Shown piece by piece: positions 1 to 8,243 of a stretch of DNA of 64,000 nt. The notes below the pieces were generated by a model, which did not search any database, was not told where the DNA came from, and saw nothing but the letters and a program-made list of their open reading frames with translations. Source of the DNA: Desulfovibrio cuneatus DSM 11391 (GTDB taxonomy: Bacteria; Desulfobacterota; Desulfovibrionia; Desulfovibrionales; Desulfovibrionaceae). Each line of letters starts with the position of its first letter. The first letter of the stretch is position 1. The stretch is from contig NZ_AUCY01000017.1 of assembly GCF_000430005.1 (NCBI RefSeq), positions 1-64,000 of the forward strand. Direction: 5' to 3'. A program made the position numbers and the translations under genes.

Positions 1-373
1 GAAGATGTTAACATAAGCCTCCATGGCAATACTCCCGACTCCATATTGGTCCCCTGTCTGCCAAACGCGGCCAGGGGGCTTTTTTATTGGCCATAAAGGA
101 AGGGAGTTGCCTTCACCCTAGGTTATTCATTACGTACGCTAGCATTAATTGCCAAGTTTATATACATTTCAGACAATAGTACTCCATAACCATTCACGTT
201 TTCACAATGTTGTCACCTTGCTTTATATCTATTTATTGAGTAAGTTACAGCCAAGAACAGCATTATTGTTTTTGTCTCAAGCTCTTCTATGTCAAATCCA
301 GTATTGCTTCTTTCTCGAGTGACTATTCCACTCAACTCCATGCGGTTTTTCTGCTTCACGGAGGAGCAACATT
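1..373. other. Intergenic region at the left edge
   Basis: No gene can be supported here. The first bases may hold the end of a gene that starts outside the window, followed by a terminator-like hairpin at 51-86. The rest is AT-rich and leads into the hybrid kinase; no convincing promoter pair was found. Confidence 0.5.
51..86 (+). terminator. Rho-independent terminator-like hairpin
   Basis: CCCCTG at 51-56 pairs with CAGGGG at 72-77, and GCC at 60-62 pairs with GGC at 69-71 across a small bulge. A run of six T follows. It would end a plus-strand transcript coming from outside the window. Confidence 0.6.
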
Positions 374-3292
374 ATGTATAGCTGGGCCCCACTTTTTCAG
401 GCATCCAATGCTCACTGCATCATGAACACTCTGGCAGGACTTTACTCACTGCACACAACAGAGGGTATTTTTCTTTCCTGTACAGAAGATATGGCAAGTC
501 TGTTCATGAAAAAACGAAGCAGTATCATTGGATCGAATTTATTTTCAGCATTGCCTTCAGCTATTGCCACAGAGTATAAAGCGGTATTTGCACAATGTAT
601 TGCCCAGAAACAGCCTATCTCGTTCAACAATCAAGCTGAATTTCCTGTAGGAGCGAGGCAGCTCACCCTAACAGCGCACCCATTACTGAATGAACAGCAA
701 GAAGTTACTGCGATTTTTCTCTCCCAAAGCACACAAGACTCTGCAAAACTTGTTGAAGATTTGGCCCGGCGCGATGTTCTGCTCCAAGTAACAAGCAAAG
801 CCGCACAGTTGCTTCTTTCTGAAGAAGATAATTTTGATGTAGTTATTAATCAGGTTTTGGGCTTGCTTGGCGAAGCAACCAACGTTGACAGAGTGTATAT
901 ATGGAGCATCCACCCCAGCCCAAACCCATCAGTGAACCCTGAACTGCACACCACGCAACTTTATGAGTGGTCCGTGGGCGCAGAACCACAACAAGACAGC
1001 GAAATTTGCACCAACAGGCCCGTTTCTGAAGCTATCCCCACATGGATTCCCACTTTTATTGCAGGACACTGTGTAAACAACCTGGTGCGAAACATGCCCT
1101 GGGAAGAACAGGAACAGCTTTCTCCACAGGGCATCATTTCCATTCTTACAGCACCCATTTTTTTTCATGGTGAACTGTGGGGATTTATTGGTTTTGACAA
1201 CTGCCATTCAGAACACATGTGGAGCGAACCTGAAGAAAGTATTTTGCGTGCAGCAGGTACCCTGGTGGGAACAGCCATTCACAAACGCCTTGTCAACCAG
1301 GCGCTTTTGCAATCACAACAGCGATTTTACAATGTTGCAGAAGCCACGGGCGAAGTTTTATGGACACTGGATAGCCAACATCGTATCGCCTACATTTCTG
1401 AAAGGGTTCAATCCGTTCTTGGTTATGCCCCTCAGGAACTGATTGGCAAAGACTGGCGTGTGCTTTTGGCCAATGCTTCCCAATATACTCATAATCCTTT
1501 CCTGCAAAACGCTTCTCCCGTGTTCAAGGAAATCAGCATCCAAATGCTGCACAAAAACGGTAGCCTGCGCTGGATGCGTACCTCAGCAAAGTCTGTATTT
1601 GATCTTGCCGGCAACATTATTGAAACCAATGGGACCAGCCTGGATATTACTGAAGTTCATGAAGCAAATGATCGTTTACGGCAAGCCAACGAAGCCCTTG
1701 AAGAAGCCAACACAAATTTTGCCATGGCAGCCTCCAAGGCCAGCACCCTTGCCCTGGAGGCACAGCAAGCGAACAAAGCAAAGGGCGACTTTATAGCCAA
1801 CATGAGCCATGAAATTAGAACACCCATGAATGCCATTATGGGTATTATGCACCTTGTGCTGCGTACCGAGCTTTCGGAAAAGCAACGCAACTATCTTGAT
1901 AAAATTGATTTTGCCTCCAAGGCCCTGCTCCACACCATCAACGATATTCTCGACTTTTCCAAGGTGGATTCCGGCAAGCTTGAAATGGAGCATATTCCCT
2001 TTAGCGTTGAAGACATTATGGTCCGAGCACACGACATGGTTCACGCCAGCGCCACAGAAAAGAACTTGCATCTGACCATGAACATTGCCACCCCCACAGG
2101 CATTTGCTATTTGGGCGACCCTTTGCGGCTTAACCAGGTGCTCACCAACCTACTGACCAACGCTATAAAATTTACGGACAAGGGCACCATAACCATGGAG
2201 GTGTCCATAAAAGAAGAGTGTAATGGTGAGAGAACCCTTCACTTTTCTGTACAAGATAGTGGAATTGGCATTTCCAAAGAACATATGGTGACACTCTTCG
2301 ACGCTTTCTACCAGGCAGACACAACTGCAACACGTCGCTACGGGGGTGCCGGGCTGGGCCTTACTCTTTGCAAAAATCTTGTCACCCTCATGGGGGGCGA
2401 TATTCGGTGTGAAAGTACCCTTGGGCAAGGTTCCACATTCCACTTTACAGCCCGTTTCCCCATAGTGGAAAATTCTTCCGGCACCACCATGGGGGGACTG
2501 GGAGAGCTCAAAATACTTATACTTAGCCCTGATGGAGCAGAAGGAGCGCTACTGCGTGAGCTGCTGCATTCATTTGGCTGCCAGCAGGTTGTGCTGGCGA
2601 CCAGCCTTGCCGTGGTGCAGTCGTTACCCATAAGCACCGGGGCTGGTGAGTTTTCCCTTATTTTCATCAGCGATAAATTGAAAGGCTCCCTGCATACTAT
2701 CGCAGAACAACTGGTAGCTGGCCAGCCACACGTTGTTCCCATCATCATGGCCCTGGCCAGGGAAGCAAACCCCCTGGAAGCAGAAGAACCCATTCATGCT
2801 GTGCTACACAACCCTCTTTCTCAGTCCTCCTTATATGAAAGTATAATTCGTGCTTTTGGCAACATGTTGCACAGGTCAGGCAGGCAAGAGGAAGACAACC
2901 GTATCCACCAACTCACCCAAGGGCTTTCAGGAAAACGTATCCTGCTGGCCGAGGACAATGACCTGAACCAAATGGTGGCAGAAGATTTGCTCACCCAGTA
3001 TGGCCTTGGTCTGCACATTGCCAATAATGGAGCCGAAGCCATTCGTGCCCTGGAACAACAACCGTTTGACCTGGTACTTATGGATATTCAGATGCCTGAA
3101 ATGGATGGCTTAACTGCCACCAAAAAGATTCGGGAGCAAATACGGTTTGCTTCGCTGCCAATTGTTGCCATGACAGCCCACGCCATGCAGGAAGACAAGC
3201 AAAAAAGCCTTCACGCTGGCATGAATGACCATATAACCAAGCCAATTAATGCACTTGAGCTCTTCACTTGCCTTGCCCGCTGGCTTAAATAA
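374..3292 (+). CDS. Hybrid sensor histidine kinase (PAS-GAF-PAS-HisKA-HATPase-REC)
   Basis: A soluble-looking hybrid two-component kinase of 972 residues with no clear membrane segment. In order there is a PAS-like N-terminus (about 1-125), a GAF-like domain (about 130-310), a PAS domain (about 315-430), a helical linker, HisKA with the phospho-accepting His479 in SHEIRTPMNAI, and HATPase_c with DSGIGIS and GGAGLGL boxes. A degenerate receiver (about 715-830) comes next, then an intact receiver with Asp904 in LVLMDIQMPEMDG and the Lys in HITKPI. The start is chosen for GGAGGAG eight bases upstream. No partner response regulator lies next to it, so the output probably goes through phosphorelay to an unlinked protein. 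The signal it senses cannot be told from the sequence. Confidence 0.9.
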   Translation: MYSWAPLFQASNAHCIMNTLAGLYSLHTTEGIFLSCTEDMASLFMKKRSSIIGSNLFSALPSAIATEYKAVFAQCIAQKQPISFNNQAEFPVGARQLTLTAHPLLNEQQEVTAIFLSQSTQDSAKLVEDLARRDVLLQVTSKAAQLLLSEEDNFDVVINQVLGLLGEATNVDRVYIWSIHPSPNPSVNPELHTTQLYEWSVGAEPQQDSEICTNRPVSEAIPTWIPTFIAGHCVNNLVRNMPWEEQEQLSPQGIISILTAPIFFHGELWGFIGFDNCHSEHMWSEPEESILRAAGTLVGTAIHKRLVNQALLQSQQRFYNVAEATGEVLWTLDSQHRIAYISERVQSVLGYAPQELIGKDWRVLLANASQYTHNPFLQNASPVFKEISIQMLHKNGSLRWMRTSAKSVFDLAGNIIETNGTSLDITEVHEANDRLRQANEALEEANTNFAMAASKASTLALEAQQANKAKGDFIANMSHEIRTPMNAIMGIMHLVLRTELSEKQRNYLDKIDFASKALLHTINDILDFSKVDSGKLEMEHIPFSVEDIMVRAHDMVHASATEKNLHLTMNIATPTGICYLGDPLRLNQVLTNLLTNAIKFTDKGTITMEVSIKEECNGERTLHFSVQDSGIGISKEHMVTLFDAFYQADTTATRRYGGAGLGLTLCKNLVTLMGGDIRCESTLGQGSTFHFTARFPIVENSSGTTMGGLGELKILILSPDGAEGALLRELLHSFGCQQVVLATSLAVVQSLPISTGAGEFSLIFISDKLKGSLHTIAEQLVAGQPHVVPIIMALAREANPLEAEEPIHAVLHNPLSQSSLYESIIRAFGNMLHRSGRQEEDNRIHQLTQGLSGKRILLAEDNDLNQMVAEDLLTQYGLGLHIANNGAEAIRALEQQPFDLVLMDIQMPEMDGLTATKKIREQIRFASLPIVAMTAHAMQEDKQKSLHAGMNDHITKPINALELFTCLARWLK

Positions 3293-3338
3293 GCACCCCG
3301 CGTAAGCGCAATCCCTCAATACTTATGCCCTTTACACC

Positions 3339-3378
3339 AATAAACCGCCACAAGGCCTTGTGCCTGTGGCGGTTTATT
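3339..3378. terminator. Bidirectional terminator hairpin
   Basis: A perfect 14-base inverted repeat, AATAAACCGCCACA against TGTGGCGGTTTATT, lies between two convergent genes. The A/T-rich ends of the stem make it usable from both strands, ending both the sensor kinase and the zinc transporter transcripts. Confidence 0.75.
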
Positions 3379-3434
3379 GTATTCACCGGTTACCCAAAAT
3401 TTACATTTTGTAAGGCAAGGGAAACAGCCCGCGC

Positions 3435-4268
3435 TTACTCCAACAAAAGAAGGGAAAACGCCATAACAGCCATGCCAGCAACCAGGCCATAGGTGCAAAG
3501 ATGATGTTCACCATATTCTTCTGCTGCGGGCAAAAGCTGGTCCAGGGAAATGAACACCATAATGCCTGCAACTGAAGCAAAAAGGACGCCAAACACTGCC
3601 GGAGAGAAAAACGGCATAAGGAGAAAATAGCCCACCATTGCCCCCACAGGTTCTGCCAAGCCAGAAAGCAATGAAAGGAAAAAAGCCTTTTTACGGCTTC
3701 CTGTGGCATAAAAAAGGGGCACTGAAACGGCTATGCCTTCTGGGATATTATGTATGGCCACGGCCACCGCAATGGCAAACCCAAGTTCCGGGTCTGTAAG
3801 CGCGGCAGTGAGTGTTGCCAGCCCTTCTGGAAAGTTGTGAATGGCAATGGCCAGGGCTGCCATCATGCCTGTTCGCTTCAATTTTGCAAAGTCATGCCCT
3901 TCATTTTTGGGCAACTGCTCTACCCCGGAATCCATTTCTTCCACGGAATGCAACATGTGCGGGTTTTCATACTCCGGCACGAATTTGTCTATGCCGGCAA
4001 TAAGAAGAAGACCACCAAAAAAACCCGCCACCGTATACCAGTAAGCAAGGTCTGGGCCAATTTCTGCCCCCAGTGCTGCCCGTGCCTTGGGGAATATTTC
4101 TACAAAAGAGACATACAACATGACCCCGGCTGAAAAACCCAGAGCGAGGGAAAGAAAGCGGGTGTTTGTTTGCCGGGTAAAAAAAGCAATGCCAGAGCCT
4201 ATTCCAGTGGAAAGCCCCGCGAGGAGCGTAAGCCCAAATGCATAAAGCACTGTATCAGTTTCAAACAT
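3435..4268 (-). CDS. zupT: ZIP-family zinc/divalent metal transporter, ZupT type
   Basis: An inner-membrane metal importer of 277 residues with about eight hydrophobic segments. The two metal-site motifs of the family are present: HNFPEG at residues 144-149 and HNIPEG at 173-178. A charged, His-containing loop at about 100-132 matches the variable cytoplasmic loop of ZIP proteins. A longer reading frame begins at 4400, but the start at 4268 is preferred because the family begins with its first membrane helix here and GGGGA lies just upstream. The upstream region carries a terminator-like repeat and two copies of a TTATCAA word that could be an operator. Confidence 0.85.
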   Translation of the reverse strand: MFETDTVLYAFGLTLLAGLSTGIGSGIAFFTRQTNTRFLSLALGFSAGVMLYVSFVEIFPKARAALGAEIGPDLAYWYTVAGFFGGLLLIAGIDKFVPEYENPHMLHSVEEMDSGVEQLPKNEGHDFAKLKRTGMMAALAIAIHNFPEGLATLTAALTDPELGFAIAVAVAIHNIPEGIAVSVPLFYATGSRKKAFFLSLLSGLAEPVGAMVGYFLLMPFFSPAVFGVLFASVAGIMVFISLDQLLPAAEEYGEHHLCTYGLVAGMAVMAFSLLLLE

Positions 4269-4312
4269 AGTCACATCCCCAGAGCATTGTAACTTTGAAA
4301 GTATACATTGAT

Positions 4313-4340
4313 TTATCAAGTAGCGCATTGGGTTATCAAA
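4313..4340 (-). promoter_or_regulatory. Candidate operator repeats upstream of zupT
   Basis: TTATCAAGTA (from 4313) and TTATCAAAGTA (from 4333) are direct repeats spaced 20 bases apart. The first overlaps the palindrome TTGATTTATCAA, and the second overlaps GTTATCAAAGTAAC, which has GTTA/TAAC arms. The position, 45-75 bases before the zupT start, suits a metal-responsive repressor such as a Fur or Zur family protein. This is inference only; the match to any known box is weak. Confidence 0.3.
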
Positions 4341-4360
4341 GTAACAATCTGGTATAATAA

Positions 4361-4401
4361 AAAAAACGGCACGCTTCGCGGGTGCCCGCGCAGCGTCCAC
4401 T
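4361..4401 (-). repeat. Dispersed hairpin repeat, family A, copy 1
   Basis: On the minus strand this reads as a GC-rich hairpin (ACGCT-g-CGCGGG, loop CA, CCCGCG-a-AGCGT) followed by GCCG and eight T. It resembles 55725-55766 in sequence, with paired changes in the stem. It has the form of a rho-independent terminator and lies in the zupT upstream region, so it could be an attenuator or simply end an upstream minus-strand transcript. Confidence 0.6.
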
Positions 4402-4426
4402 AGAAAGCGGCATGCCTCCCTGTTCT

Positions 4427-4459
4427 ATTATACTTTACACAGCCCATAGCCTTTGTCAA
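4427..4459 (-). promoter_or_regulatory. Possible promoter elements upstream of zupT
   Basis: On the minus strand TTGACA (4454-4459) and TATAAT (4427-4432) are both perfect sigma70 hexamers, but the spacer is 21 bases, well above the usual 17. Activity is therefore doubtful unless an activator helps or one hexamer is fortuitous. Confidence 0.3.
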
Positions 4460-4678
4460 TTTACGCCCTCCCCTTCCCCCTTGCAGTCAATGGCTGCACC
4501 TGCGTTCCTGCGGCATCATTTCTTCTAAAATTAGTAAAAGCCAGACGTACAAAAAAGCTTGCTGCAAACGGCCTGAATACTGTATCATAATCTCTACTTT
4601 CGCATAAACCCACACTCTAGCCCCCGGCGCAATTTTTTATTGCCTACAGGGGATCATTATAAACAGGGTTCCAATTTT

Positions 4679-6190
4679 ATGGTCATTCTTTCCGGTTTAG
4701 CCGCCTTGGGGGCAATTGCAGTTTGTGTTGCTTCAATCTTCAAGCGAGATACGCTTAAATCGCTCTACTTCAGCTTGCTGGCCCTGGCCGTGGTATTCTA
4801 CCTGCTGGGCAACTTTTTTGAAGTTGTCAGCACTACCTATGACGCCGCAAAAGTGGCTATGCGCATCACCTACCTTGGTGTTCCCTTCATCCCTACCATC
4901 TGGTTTTTTTCCGTTAGGGAATATTGCGGCAAGCCGTTAAAAAATAGTACCATGCTGGCCATGCTGGTAGTGCCCATTTTTTTCGCCTATCTTGCCTACA
5001 CCTGGGAAAGTAACAGCCTACTGTTCACCGGCATACAATTTTATGGCGAACCAGCCATTAGCCAGCTTGGCTTTATTCCCGGGCCACTTAACCCCTACCG
5101 CCTGTTCTATCAATTCGGCATAAACGTCGCTGGTATTCTTACCATTGTGCAGCAATACCGCCACGGAACTCCGCGTTTTCGCAAACAGGCATCCCTTTTT
5201 TTGGTTTCCGGCCTGATTCCCTTTTTCACCACAGGCACATTTTTACTGCTCATCGGTTCACGGGTGGTAGACATCACTCCCTTTGGGCTGGTCTTTACCC
5301 TGCTGTTGCTTTTTTTCACCATGCAGCGGTATGGCATGCAAAACTTTTCTTCCATCATTAAAGATAATGTGGTGGAAAATATGCTTGAAGGGGTACTGCT
5401 GTTTGACCAGGATGGCACCTATATGATGAGTAACAGAACCAGCAAGGTGCTGTTTCCCGAACTGGAAAAAACACCCATAGGCCAGCACCTGGACGCCATG
5501 GCCTTTTTGCCTTTTACTGCCAGCGCATTCAGTGCCAATGACGGTGTGCAACAAGAATTTACCCGCAGTTATGACGGCACATTGCGCACCTATAATGTTT
5601 CCATAAACCGCGTAAATGCCCGGGGCAAGCTGCTGGGCTACAGCATTACCATTTACAACATCACTTCTTTTAAAAACATTGTAAATGAACTGGAAGTACA
5701 GGCCAACCGTGACCCCCTTACAGGAGTCTACAACAGGCGCTTTTTCTTTCAGCGCGGGCAGCTTACCCTTGAACAGGCATGGCGCACAAGAGCCCCTTTA
5801 AGTGTCATCATGTTTGACCTGGACTTTTTCAAACGACTCAACGACAGCTATGGCCACCCCTATGGCGATTATGTATTGCGTACAACGGCTGCCTTATGTG
5901 TGCAAAACTTGCGGAAAACAGACTGGTTATGCCGCTATGGGGGAGAAGAATTTTGTATTTTACTGCCTGACACTCCTTTAAAGGGAGCCCAGGCAAAAGC
6001 AGAATTTATTCGTAATGTCATAAGCCAGCACCCCTTTGAAGAAGAAGGAATACGCAGCACCGTTACGGCCAGCTTTGGTGTTGCTGCCTTGCAGGAATCT
6101 GAAATTCCCGAAAGCCTGGAAGACCTGATTAAACGGGCAGATGCAAATTTATATAAGGCAAAAGAGCAGGGAAGAAACTGCGTTGTATAG
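4679..6190 (+). CDS. Membrane diguanylate cyclase (7TM-PAS-GGDEF)
   Basis: A membrane-bound enzyme that makes cyclic di-GMP from two GTP. The N-terminal 220 residues hold about seven hydrophobic helices like the 7TM module of sensor kinases. A PAS-like domain (about 225-330) and a GGDEF domain follow. The active-site motif is intact as GGEEF (residues 421-425), and RKTD five residues before it matches the RxxD inhibitory product-binding site. The frame also has an upstream TTG at 4640. The ATG at 4679 is preferred because the first helix begins at once and AGGG lies at a suitable distance, but this choice is uncertain. Single-gene unit with its own terminator. Confidence 0.9.
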   Translation: MVILSGLAALGAIAVCVASIFKRDTLKSLYFSLLALAVVFYLLGNFFEVVSTTYDAAKVAMRITYLGVPFIPTIWFFSVREYCGKPLKNSTMLAMLVVPIFFAYLAYTWESNSLLFTGIQFYGEPAISQLGFIPGPLNPYRLFYQFGINVAGILTIVQQYRHGTPRFRKQASLFLVSGLIPFFTTGTFLLLIGSRVVDITPFGLVFTLLLLFFTMQRYGMQNFSSIIKDNVVENMLEGVLLFDQDGTYMMSNRTSKVLFPELEKTPIGQHLDAMAFLPFTASAFSANDGVQQEFTRSYDGTLRTYNVSINRVNARGKLLGYSITIYNITSFKNIVNELEVQANRDPLTGVYNRRFFFQRGQLTLEQAWRTRAPLSVIMFDLDFFKRLNDSYGHPYGDYVLRTTAALCVQNLRKTDWLCRYGGEEFCILLPDTPLKGAQAKAEFIRNVISQHPFEEEGIRSTVTASFGVAALQESEIPESLEDLIKRADANLYKAKEQGRNCVV

Positions 6191-6218
6191 CAGGAAAACC
6201 GCTGAATAACAGTTCCCC

Positions 6219-6260
6219 AAAATGCCCTTCTCCTCGAAAAGCAGGAAGAAGGGCATTTTT
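6219..6260 (+). terminator. Terminator after the diguanylate cyclase
   Basis: AAAATGCCCTTCT pairs with AGAAGGGCATTTTT with a purine-rich loop and a T run, starting 28 bases after the stop codon. Confidence 0.8.
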
Positions 6261-6454
6261 CATTTAGAGAGCCAACTCTTTGTAAAAAGTCCCAAGCGGA
6301 TTATTGACAAAGACACGCTGCCCAAAGAGCTACGAGAGACCCAGCAGAAGCATACCTTGCCAGAGTGGTGCATTCACCGTGGGACGTGTATCACACAACC
6401 AGAACCTGCATGATGCATACCCAGCACTATCCAATTCCCCAAGGAGCTTCCCCC

Positions 6455-6700
6455 ATGGTACGAACCGTTGCCAAGCGTGCCCCCGCACAAAATAACTGCG
6501 CACAGTCCATTGAAGGTATCACTGTAGTGATGCAACCCACTCCCCTGCGTTCATTGGCAGAAATTCAGGCTGCATTTGGAGTGAGCCGTGAAAAAATTCG
6601 CCAGTGGCACGAATACGGGGCCCCCATCGTCATAAACGAAAAAGGAGGCTACTCTGCTGAATACATGACCCTACACCTGTGGCGATTGACGGGGCAATAG
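6455..6700 (+). CDS. Small HTH protein, phage packaging/small-terminase-like
   Basis: A protein of 81 residues. The segment around residues 33-55 (AEIQAAFGVSREKIRQWHEY) reads as a helix-turn-helix, followed by GAPIV, a pattern seen in short phage-derived DNA-binding proteins such as small terminase subunits. The start at 6455 is set by AAGGAG eight bases upstream; the open frame runs further up without a ribosome site. It precedes an endolysin and a holin, which supports a phage origin. A regulator of the lysis genes is an equally good reading. Confidence 0.55.
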   Translation: MVRTVAKRAPAQNNCAQSIEGITVVMQPTPLRSLAEIQAAFGVSREKIRQWHEYGAPIVINEKGGYSAEYMTLHLWRLTGQ

Positions 6701-6735
6701 CCACGCAGCCCCCAATCGTGCTTTCCCCTTGCTCC

Positions 6736-6758
6736 CCCCTGCCCAGCAGGGGTTTTTT
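6736..6758 (+). terminator. Terminator after the HTH gene
   Basis: CCCCTGC (6736-6742) pairs with GCAGGGG (6746-6752) around a CCA loop, followed by six T. It separates the HTH gene from the endolysin, so the two are probably not a simple co-transcribed pair. Confidence 0.8.
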
Positions 6759-6896
6759 ATTGCAATAACTAGGTCACGCTAATGGCCGTCAAGCGTTGCA
6801 AGGCCCCCTACATCACCCTCCTCTTCCTCCCAGCTTCCCTCCCCCCCCCGGCAAAAGCCCCCCTAGGCTGGCATCAAACACATAAGGAGAGTTTTG

Positions 6897-7493
6897 ATGC
6901 CAAACAGCCTTACCATGCCCCACATTCGAACTGCGGCAAAACAACTGCAATGCGATGCCCCTGCGGTGCAGGCCGTGCTGCGTGTGGAAAGTACAGGACG
7001 CGGTTTCTTACCAGATGACCGCCCTACCGTTCTTTTTGAAGGACACATTTTCTACCGTCAGCTCATCATGCGGGGAGAAAATGTAGCTAGCCTTTGCAAG
7101 GCCTACCCAAGCCTTGTGTTTCCTCACTGGACAAAAGCGCACTACAGCACCAGCACTGGGGAATGGGGTCGCCTTACCACAGCACGGAGCATTCATGAAG
7201 AAGCGGCTCTGTGTTCAGCCTCATGGGGGTTATTTCAAATTATGGGGCACAACCACAGGGCATGCGGTTTTGCCACGGTTGGTGCCTTTGTCACTGCCAT
7301 GCATAAAGGGGAAGAAGAGCACCTTGCCGCTTTTGTGCAATTTGTGAAAACACACGGCCTGGCTGGGCACCTTGCCTCACATAACTGGACAGCCTTTGCC
7401 CGCGCCTATAACGGCCCCGGTTATGCCCAGAATGCCTACCACCAACGCCTTGCACAAGCCTATGCCAGCTATAAGGACCAGAACACCCAATAG
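6897..7493 (+). CDS. N-acetylmuramidase-type endolysin (DUF3380 family)
   Basis: A peptidoglycan-degrading phage-type lysozyme of 198 residues. Family features include VESTGRGF with its conserved Glu, RPTVLFEGH, and ASWGLFQIMG, in which the Trp-Gly-x-x-Gln pattern is characteristic. There is no signal peptide, so release to the periplasm would need a holin; one is encoded 123 bases downstream. AAGGAG eight bases before the ATG at 6897 fixes the start. No phage structural genes lie near. It may be a domesticated lysis enzyme or a remnant of a decayed prophage. Confidence 0.85.
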   Translation: MPNSLTMPHIRTAAKQLQCDAPAVQAVLRVESTGRGFLPDDRPTVLFEGHIFYRQLIMRGENVASLCKAYPSLVFPHWTKAHYSTSTGEWGRLTTARSIHEEAALCSASWGLFQIMGHNHRACGFATVGAFVTAMHKGEEEHLAAFVQFVKTHGLAGHLASHNWTAFARAYNGPGYAQNAYHQRLAQAYASYKDQNTQ

Positions 7494-7616
7494 CCCCGCG
7501 GCTGATATTGCAGCCCTGTTGGAATGAATGACGACTATTGCACAACCGCGCCATGCCACGGCTTGGCATACAAACAGATTTCAAGCCAAAGCAGCACAAC
7601 CCTGAAGGAACTTCCC

Positions 7617-8120
7617 ATGATGCGTGATATCAACACCCTTATAGAAGCCATTGCCGCCCCTGCCATGCTTGCCATGCTGGGCGGGCTGGCACGAGCATGC
7701 CGTTTTGGCGCAACCTCCTGGAAGCAATTTTCCGGGGGCATTATCATTTCCGGCTTCACAGGGGTTGTGGTGCACCTGCTGTTGCAGGACATTGACCTAA
7801 GTCCCTCCATAAAGTCGGCTATTGTTGCCACGGCAGGCTATTCCGGCGGGGCCATTATGGATGCCCTGGTAGACAAAATACTTTCCGGGGTACGTAACCT
7901 GCCAGTGCCGGGGGCTGAAGTCCCCCTCCAGACAACGCAACAATCAATACACCAACAACCCCAGCAAACCGCACAGGAGTGCCCAGAAGCCGCGCACCAG
8001 CCTGGGGCCACTCCTACCCCCCAAGAGGCAGCAATGCCCTGGCAAGACTACCCTGTTCAACCTCTGGGCCAAACTCTGAACCAGCCAGTGGCCACCCCTT
8101 CCAGCATACAGCAGCAATAA
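7617..8120 (+). CDS. Phage holin-like protein with a Gln/Pro-rich tail
   Basis: 167 residues. Three hydrophobic segments lie at about residues 9-25, 40-60 and 68-88, in the pattern of three-helix phage holins of the LydA kind. A hydrophilic tail of about 70 residues rich in Gln, Pro and Ala follows, which is much longer than the short charged tail usual in holins. The start at 7617 follows AAGGAA by six bases; a second in-frame ATG comes next. It presumably forms the membrane lesion that releases the endolysin encoded just upstream. Confidence 0.7.
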   Translation: MMRDINTLIEAIAAPAMLAMLGGLARACRFGATSWKQFSGGIIISGFTGVVVHLLLQDIDLSPSIKSAIVATAGYSGGAIMDALVDKILSGVRNLPVPGAEVPLQTTQQSIHQQPQQTAQECPEAAHQPGATPTPQEAAMPWQDYPVQPLGQTLNQPVATPSSIQQQ

Positions 8121-8243
8121 ATTACCCCTGAGCCACCATTTCCTGCCAGTATCGCCACAAACCCACCCTTGCGCATTGCCAAAAGTTGCGTTCCCATTTA
8201 AGGGTACTCAACACGCTCACTCACTTTTCCCAAGGAACGTATT

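Noticed and set aside
6222-6413. Small frames right after the diguanylate cyclase
   Set aside because: They overlap the terminator and lack a ribosome site.
6839-6849. A run of about eleven C before the endolysin
   Set aside because: Could be a phase-variation tract, but it lies outside any reading frame and is more than 30 bases from the ribosome site, so no effect can be argued.
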